From Branchiostoma floridae (lineage: Eukaryota; Chordata; Leptocardii; Amphioxiformes; Branchiostomatidae): a stretch of 64,000 bases of DNA. Of this stretch, positions 34,901 through 43,900 are shown one piece after another. Where the stretch lies: positions 12,937,051-13,001,050 of the forward strand of contig NC_049989.1 of assembly GCF_000003815.2 (NCBI RefSeq), in the 5' to 3' direction. The position numbers and the translations under genes were made by a program. The stretch's first letter is position 1, and every line of letters begins with the position of its first letter. Below the pieces are notes generated by a model that saw only the letters and a program-made list of their open reading frames with translations, was not told the DNA's origin and did not search any database.

Positions 34901-37900
34901 GGTACAAGTTCCTTTACCCTGTGTGGCAATCAACTTTCTAAAGTGGAGGAGAAATGTATAGAGCTTGAGTGTAAGAGAAAGGTATGTGTATGATTTTTCC
35001 TGTGTTTCTTGTTGTTTCTTTGGGGATGCCATTTCCGTATTGTATGCAGGTAATTTGTAGTTTGGGGCTAGTCATATTCGCTTGATTTTTGGGCCTGCTT
35101 AATCTATAGTACGAGCAGGGTTAAGTGGTAGAGGCTTTGTTCTGTTTTAACTTTAGTATCGTTTGTTGCATTTTTTTACTACAAAAATATGATGAAATTG
35201 TTTTCCCCCTCTAAGCAACTGCTCATTGATTTTGGGGGATGTTTGCTGGGTGTTCACTCTGACTACAACAGCTTTCTGAACTTTTTGCCAGCAGCTTGCT
35301 ATCTATGAATGGGATTGACAAGGACATTTTGAATAGTAAATTCTGCTGTTAAATTTGGCTTAGGTACTTCAAGAGATTTAGGTTTTAGTTGGACGGATTG
35401 AATAAAAATATCATACCACCCTGGGGACTAACTGTTGCTGCCACTATTCATATTGTCTATGGAATTACTGTAAAAATATTATTGGTCAAATTATGCAAAT
35501 AACCTTCAAGTGTCAAGTGATATAACACTCCAGAAATAAATCTTTAATGAATATCATTGCCACACTAAGGAGATTTAGCAGCTACATTAGGTCAGTACAT
35601 TGAAATAGGAAGATATCAGTACTGAATATATCATATGTGACAGAATAACTACATGGGCCATCTGAGACCAAAAAAAAAAAAAGGTAGGAAAAGTCGTCTC
35701 AACAACTTCAAGGTTCTGTGGTTGGTTACATGCTTAAGAAGTCCAAAATAAGTAATGTTCATCCATGCCCAAACTTACACATTCCGAAAATGGAATTTCA
35801 GACTTTTGCATGGTGCACAACCAGCACGGTAAAAATCTCACTTTTCCAACCACGCAACCATGGACGAAAAGGAAAAAAAACCAATAGATCTACAGACACC
35901 CAATACATTTCATGCAGGCCTGAGGTCTACGAACTCTTGTTCTATTTTGCGATAGTGTCAGTGATAATCCAGAATATCACCTGGTCCGGAACACTGGTCT
36001 CAAATCTTATCATGAACAACATATTACAGTACGCAATTTAATTTATAGGTCTCTGATAAGTGTATAATCTTCCCACTTTTCTTCTGCATTCAGGTGTTGG
36101 AGAGAAAGGCGGGTATACCCATCACCATGGCGATCCTGTACGCAGAGATCGCCAAGTGTCTGGGCGTTTACTTGGAACCCGTCAACTTCCCTAACCACTT
36201 CCTGTTGAGATGGCACGATCAACCTGACGGGTAGGCAAACTCTCTGCAAGGTTCGAACTTGTCTGCAGTTCAAGCACAACCTGCTTGGTGTCACTGCTGT
36301 ATCACTTAGGAAAGTTACATGGCTGAGATCAGATGATCAGACTTAGGACTGGCTGACCTGGGTACCATCCTCTGTACATGTAGTTAAATGTCTGCAAATC
36401 AAAAAACGCGACTCCACTCACAGTCTCCAAAATACAATGCAGTGCCACCATTATTTTTCCTACACTTTGATTTCATGTGTCACAAAACATTTTAAAGTAA
36501 TGAAGAAAAATGTGCCTCTTTCTCTTTTCTTTAGGGACTCCCCAGATGACTACATGTACATTGATGCGTTTGGTAAGGGCAGGTTCCTGAACAGAAGGGA
36601 GTGTGCCAACCTCATCGACATTCACGGGGTCAACTGGATGCCGGACTCCTGCTATGAGGCTGTGTCATCAAAAACTGTAAGTTAAGCACAGTTTTATGTA
36701 CATCATATAACGCTAGTTCACCTTAATCTGTGGGATAAGATTCCTTGTAACAGTTAAAAAGTCCGGATGATAATTTTTCTTATCACATGGGGTTCTAAAT
36801 TGTATCACACAAATTTAATGAATGGCGTGTGGTCGAAAATAAGAAACTTTTACCAGATTCGGAACGTGGGATAACCTAGATTCCTTGTAACAGTTAAAAA
36901 CTCCGGATGATAATTTTTCTTATCACGTGGGGTTCTAAATTGTATCACACAAATTTAATGAATGGCATGTGGTCGAAAATAAGAAACTTTTACCAGATTC
37001 GGAACGTGGGATAACCTAGATTCCTTGTAACAGTTAAAAACTCCGGATGATAATCTTTCTTATCACGTGGGGTTCTAAATTGTATCACACAAATGTAATG
37101 AATGGCGTGTGGTCGAAAATAAGAAACTTTTACCAGATTCGGAACGTGGGATAACCTAGATTCCTTGTAACAGTTAAAAACTCCCGGATGATAAATCTTT
37201 CTTATCACGTGGGGTTCTAAATTGTATCACACAAATTTAATGAATGGCGTGTGGTCGAAAATAAGAAACTTTTACCAGATTCGGAACGTGGGATAACCTA
37301 GATTCCTTGTAACAGTTAAAAACTCCGGATGATAATCTTTCTTATCACATGGGGTTCTAAATTGTATCACACAAATGTAATGAATGGCGTGTGGTCGAAA
37401 ATAAGAAACTTTTGCCAGATTCGGATGTTGAAATTGCTGTAAGTTGTTACTATGTTCTTGGTATGTCACCAACTGCACTTCTTGGGGGCTTACTCTTCTG
37501 GCAAATGTTAACAGGTATTTACCAGGATGGTCAACAACCTCCTCAGTATTGGGAGAAGACAGGCTCAAATGGGAGACAGGTAAGGGTTTTTCCAGTATGC
37601 TACCTATTAAGCTAAGGGCGCAACCCGCCGTACCTGCAATTTGTCCGTACCTTTTTTTTTGAGGCCACGTATTTCTGAAAACATTCAGGCTGTACAGGGC
37701 AGGCGCGTGGCCCGTACTGGCACGTACAGGGGATGGATCCGCAGTCAGATGTTTTGCCTGGATGCAGGGGTTTAGCCAGCGTCCGTTTTTCCGTCAATTG
37801 ACGGAAATTTGCTGCGTCTGACGGAAAAATTTTAAAACCAATCCGTCAACCTTGACGGACAAAAATCCTTGGTGGAAGCTACAGGCGGCTTGGGGACGCC

Positions 37901-40900
37901 GTCCACGGCCGTAAAAGCCACACACTGTTTGTTTTGCTATTGTTATGATTGTTGACAATGTGTGTCGGCGCCCTTTCGCATACGATAATCTCATTAAAAC
38001 CCGTTTTTCAAGGTCTCAGTTCAGTCCTTCTAATCAATTTTCGCGGTTTTCGCGACAATTGTAATTGGCTGACGGAAAAAAAAATCGAGCTGGCTAAAGC
38101 CCTGCCTGGATGTAAAGTTGTACGGCGTGTCTGCGTGCTCCAAAATCCATCAGATTCCCTACGAGTTCGTAGGGAGCCGATACTTCCTGTAAATGCAGAA
38201 ATGTTCGCGGTGGATTAATGTTCGCGGTTTTCGCGGTGACCACTTCACCGTGAATTTAAAACCACCGCAAAAATTTTTCTATTATGATATTAGATTGCAG
38301 TCTATGGTGATACCACGAACTTAAATCCAGCGCGAAAAGTTCTTTTTCCCGCTACCGCGAAATTAAATCCCCGCGAACTTAAATACATTTACAGTTACTG
38401 TACTACTTACGGATCCCAAAAGATTGCCCACGTTTTGGCACATACAAAAGGTTGTCCCCTTAGCTTTAGGAACAGAGAAGGTTTTGTAAAAAAAAAAGTA
38501 CTGTACTTATTCAATCAATCAATCAATAGCTTTAACTAGAAAATGCTATCAATGTCAGCCTTAGCTGCCTTCAGTGTCATTTATGATCTAAAAGAAAAGT
38601 TTGTGCTTTTGTGTGTAACAGTAATGCTATGTACAATATTGAATTAACTCCATGTACATGTATTACTAACTAGTACAAAGCAGCGATTGTACAGAATTTA
38701 CAGAAGAAAGGAAGATTGCAGGACATATGTCAGTCAGTATAGAACTTGTGATCTTAGTAAACCAAAAGCAAGTATACACACTCTGCTCTGACCCAACTTT
38801 GGCCATCTTGTGAAAATTGTCCTTATTATTTACTTATTTCTGCTATACTTTCCTGGATGTGTAACGTTAGTTCACCTTTATCCGCCTTTAACCTATATCC
38901 GTTGTGTTGCTAAACAGGGTATCCAGGGATATCAAGTCGATGAACGGTAGTTTCAAATTGCACTATTTTCAAGATATTGCAGTTTGAAACCACCATCTGT
39001 CGACTTGATATCCCTAAATGCATTGTTCCCTTATAAAACGGATAAGGGTTATCCTACGGATAAAGGTGAACTAGCGTTAATGCATCATTGTGCATATGAT
39101 TTAATCATGGTTTTAAGTGAGTGTATACTGAATTGTGGCAGGTGGCCATCGGCAAACAAGCCGATTGAATTGAACTATGGACTTAACAATTTACTAAGTT
39201 GCAACATTAAGTTCTATGTAATTTTGTATCTATGAGTATGTCGGCATTGTAATCGTAATCTTCTGTCGTTAAGTTCTTTTGCGTAGTTTGTCATAGTCTG
39301 GATAGACTGACTGACAGAGAAAAAAAAGAAATACTGAATTGTAATATACGTCGTACAAATAAATCATTCTGATGCTGATTCTGATACTACATGACATTTA
39401 GCCTGGTTACCAAACCCCAGCCCGATCTCAAGTATCTATCGTGCGGGGGTCTGGCCGGATGGGACAGGAACTCTTCTCAATTTTGCCCCTTATAGTGGGC
39501 AAAAAACTCCACCAATAGAACAGCAGCAGGAGGTAATTACAGCCCTGCCATGATTGGTTAAACACCCCCAACTGTACTTTTTGAATCCATAACAGTGACC
39601 ACTAAGTACCTGATTCGCTACTGTGATAGCCTGCTGACCAACTGTGGTGTGTTGTAGCTGGCTACCTGTGGTGAGAGTGGTCATCAATCCTAGGTTCTCC
39701 TCCCTGTGATCAACGTCCTTCGAGAACCTTTCTACAGCCATCCTGCCAGACCCCAACACGAAATATATATTTTGAGGTTGGGGTATGGTATCCAGGCTAC
39801 ATGACATTGTACTTCTTGACAGTTCTTTGGTGTGCCTGAGGAGTAACCTTGACCTTGCCCTCCTGCTGAACCCCGGTGACATTGAGAACGCCCTTCTCCA
39901 GGCCAGGGTCTACCTCCACCTCAACATCAACCTTTCTGAGGTAAAAACTTTCAGAAGAGGCTTGTTAACTTTTTTTCTGTCATACCTGGGCCGCGATAAC
40001 GTTTGATACAGGTGTTCTGAACCATGTGATAAAAAGCTGTATCACACAGGCTTCGAGGTTGTGTCACACAGGCTTCAATCGAATAATTAGAACGTACCCT
40101 GCCCACACCGAGTGCGGCGCAGTACAAAATTGGAATACCTAATTCGAACATTGGAATTGTACACATTTTGTTCGAAGGCACCAAATTTGTTCAACTTCTG
40201 GCACATCTCGCATCAAAACATAGGTTTTCTCAGGTGGGTATGACATAAATAAAATACAACACGGTGTATTCCGCATCACCCTTGGTCCCAGCTCTTCTGC
40301 GGGTCGGGCTGATACCTCGGGTGATACGGAATACACCATGTTGTGTTCTATATTTACGTCATACTCAGCGTTTTGGAGCTCAAGTCCATGTTGTTGATAT
40401 TTGTTAAATCTGTCATTTTATGCTACATTTTCATGTCATTTACAATAATTACAGTTTTATGTCATTTACAATGTACGTTTGTGAAGGTTAGACATCCAGG
40501 ATATGATAAATAGATGAAGGTTCAAACTCTTCTTCTGGATAATATCAAAATTTTATTCAGACGTTTCGGAAGACATCCATCTTCCTTCCTCCTTTACTTG
40601 CTTGAATGTATTATAGAACCTTGTCAGTTACCTTTTAATATTTAGAACTTTGTTTAGAACATCTCAATAGTTACCTGTGTTGTTTATTTTAGAACACCTT
40701 AGCCGTTACTTTTTTTGTTTATTTAGAACATAGAATTATTCTTAAAGTTTGTTCCATGAAATTGTTTGTCTTCATTTTCTTGTCACTGAGGAAGGAAGAT
40801 GGATGTCTTCCGAAACGTCTGAATAAAATTTTGATATTATCCAGAAGAAGAGTTTGAACCTTCATCTATTCATTTACAATGTAGTTCAGATTTTTTGGAT

Positions 40901-43900
40901 GGACAGGATGAATTTTTTTTCCCGTTCCAATAAGCAAATTCCATCCCAGTACAGAAAGATCAGTCCTGGAGACAGTCCTGCTTCAAGTAGATGTCATTTT
41001 CTTTAAAAGTCTTAGAAGTATGATTTTTTAAAATCATACTTCTAAGACTTTTAAAGAAAATGACTTAAAAGTATCTGTCCAAGATACCAGCAGTCCCATG
41101 CAGCTGCACAGTGCACTTGTATATATGTGGGGAATTTTTTCTTGTTCTAATACTAGTAATTTGTTTTACCTACATGTAAACTCTAGCTATGTTTTTTAGT
41201 GTTACTGAAGTATAGAATTTAGTCACATTCTCCACTAGAGGAGATCATGTGGCAATATAAATTTCTTATGCAGGCCTGGGCAAGATCCAAACAAATCATG
41301 AATTAGCACTACCATTAATTCTGCTCTCCTAAAAGTCTGCATAGGAGGCTACATTTAACCATCCTCTTCCTTTGTTACCTGCAAAGAATGTTTGTTTTGT
41401 TTTGCTTATTTTTTGAAAAATTGAACACAATTTTTTTAACAAATTATATCGACTATTATATTGTGCATGTCTGTCCATAAGAACCGAACACCTGTCTTGT
41501 TTGTGATATATAGTCTAAGACCAATGGTCCCTTATTCGTGATAAAAAATCGTATTGTTAGCAATTAAGGTAGTATATCAGGGTGGCTGAGCAAAATTTCA
41601 AAATGATATTTTCCAAAAAATAACTATCAATGTTATTTTCTATGTAGTTCTATTTTCATAATCTAACATACTTTCCCATAAAATGTACCTTTTTGTCTGT
41701 CAAAATTCAAGGTCAAAGTAGCTGTCTCAAATTACGCAAAAATTTCAAACTCATCATAACTTTTCAAACTTGATATCATTGGATAGGTCTTAGTAAAACA
41801 AATAGAATGGTTTTTATCTCAACAAAATCGGACATACCGTTAGAGAGTTATGGCCATTCAAAGGCCTGAAAGTTATGCATAATTTCTCTTGATCAGCTAA
41901 TTAAATATGCAAGATTACAATATCTCCGTACTCATACAAGATACAAGAAAAAAACTTGGTGTACAGGGGTTTTATAATATGTTGATTTGAAATATTGTCC
42001 TGAAATTTATACATCTAGTTCAGAAATGATGAATAATCCTGAATAATTGAGTTCCAGGGGTAATAAAATCAGAGTCCACTAATTAAATATGCAAAATCAC
42101 CATATTTTCCCTATCCTTGAAGATACAAGAGAAAAAAATTAGTATACAGGGGTTTTGGCACATGCCGAATTCAAATTTGACCTCAAAAACATCAATTTGG
42201 TCTTTTTACGAGCTGTAAAAGTGGATTACGTCACTACTACCACAACAACTTGATTTTTATGGCTTAATTTTTGAAAAAATGTTCATTGAAAATGGGTAAA
42301 ATAAGTTTTATTATAAAATTTACCCTGTAAGGAAAAACTTCGTGCGCTCCCGACGCAAAACGATGCTATTTAGTGCTCCCAAATGCTATTAGCATAATGG
42401 GTAATAAAAATTTCAGGAAAAAAATTTATAAAAAATCAGCATGACAAGATATGATAAAATCCACGCGCAGATCTATTCAAATCACTATTATGCACATTTC
42501 TGAAAAGTTTCAATAATAACAGACAAATTACAAGCCCAAAATTTAAGCTTTTTAGGCTTTTTTTTACTTAAAANNNNNNNNNNNNNNNNNNNNNNNNNNN
42601 NNNNNNNNNNNNNNNNNNNNNNNNNNNNNNNNNNNNNNNNNNNNNNNNNNNNNNNNNNNNNNNNNNNNNNNNNNNNNNNNNNNNNNNNNNNNNNNNNNNN
42701 NNNNNNNNNNNNNNNNNNNNNNNNNNNNNNNNNNNNNNNNNNNNNNNNNNNNNNNNNNNNNNNNNNNNNNNNNNNNNNNNTTGATGTACTTAACTTATAG
42801 TTTATTTCTCCCTGGAGGATCACATGTGAATACCAACGTAATTTAGACATAACTAAATGTCTGCAACATGGTATGTTAGTAAAGATTTCAAAGATTTCAT
42901 TTTTGTTGTTGTTGTTTTGTTTATGACCATCAGGTGATGGAGAACCTGCAGCAGCTGCTAGAGAGGCCAGAGGCCGAGGAACTGTCCAGTCAGATCGGTC
43001 ACATGATGGTCAAGGCAACGCAGCAGCAGCTGATCAAGGATGACCCTCCAAAGGTGACAGTAGACTTTCCTCATTCACCAGTGGTGAATAAGCATTCTCA
43101 CCAATTTCGAAATTCATACAAATTTTATTAAGATAAGATAAGATAATCTTTATTGCATATTCATGCCTGAGGGCTAAATGCACAAAGGGACCACATATGG
43201 TCTTATGGATGCAGAGGAAAAAAGAATGGAAAAGGAACTAAGACACTAATATGTATTACAATCTCTAATGGCTGCATTTAACATGTTCTTCTCTCTTTTT
43301 GAAACACATGGAGACATATTTACATATTGTGTCGATAGCATGATCGTCCTTGCATAACATCAAGTACTTAAACAAGTCTTGTTTTGACATTTTCTTACAG
43401 ATATTGTCTATTTGTAAAGTATTAAATAGGAATTGGCATTCGTATTCATATAATGTACACTCTAGTAAAAAATGTGTCTCGTCTTCGAGATACAAGTGGT
43501 CAACTATATGGCCCACTTTAGACAGACAATAGTTATTTAGTTGTGCGACTGTTATTGTCGTTGTGGGCAACAGTTGTCTTTAGACACGTATTCAGAGTAT
43601 TGTGGGACACCTGCGGGGCAGAATTCCATGGCAGTTCGTGTGTGACCCACAGTGACCTCTTGCACGCAAATTCAAAATGGCAGGAGAGTTCTTTATTTTC
43701 GTCATGCGGCAGATTATTTTTTTGCTTGCAAGCAGCCCCATATAGATGAGATGCTGAAAGTACGTTCTCAACAAAGAATGACATCCTGAGGAAAGCACAG
43801 AGACTGGAACATCTGGAATTGAACCCGGCATTAGTGGCCACTAGAGCATGGTATTACAAAGCCTGTGCCCAACACTTGAGATTGAAGGCTTACACGTACA

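Larger units (their letters stand above)
37609..38468. mobile_element. GCTAAGGGCGCAACCCGCC element hosting two nested MITEs
   Basis: Left AAGCTAAGGGCGCAACCC at 37609; right GGTTGTCCCCTTAGCTTTA. It is the same family as 22646-22886 but enlarged by insertions at 37765-38104 and about 38190-38397. It begins 29 nt after FBXO21 exon 8. Confidence 0.65.

Noticed and set aside
39490-39882. 130-codon minus-strand frame containing GRMAVERFSKDVDHREEN, at first sight an inverted FBXO21 exon
   Set aside because: The real exon (37515-37579, RMVNNLLSIGRR) was found in the right orientation with closing phases. The frame lies inside a Mutator-like MITE and has no splice logic.
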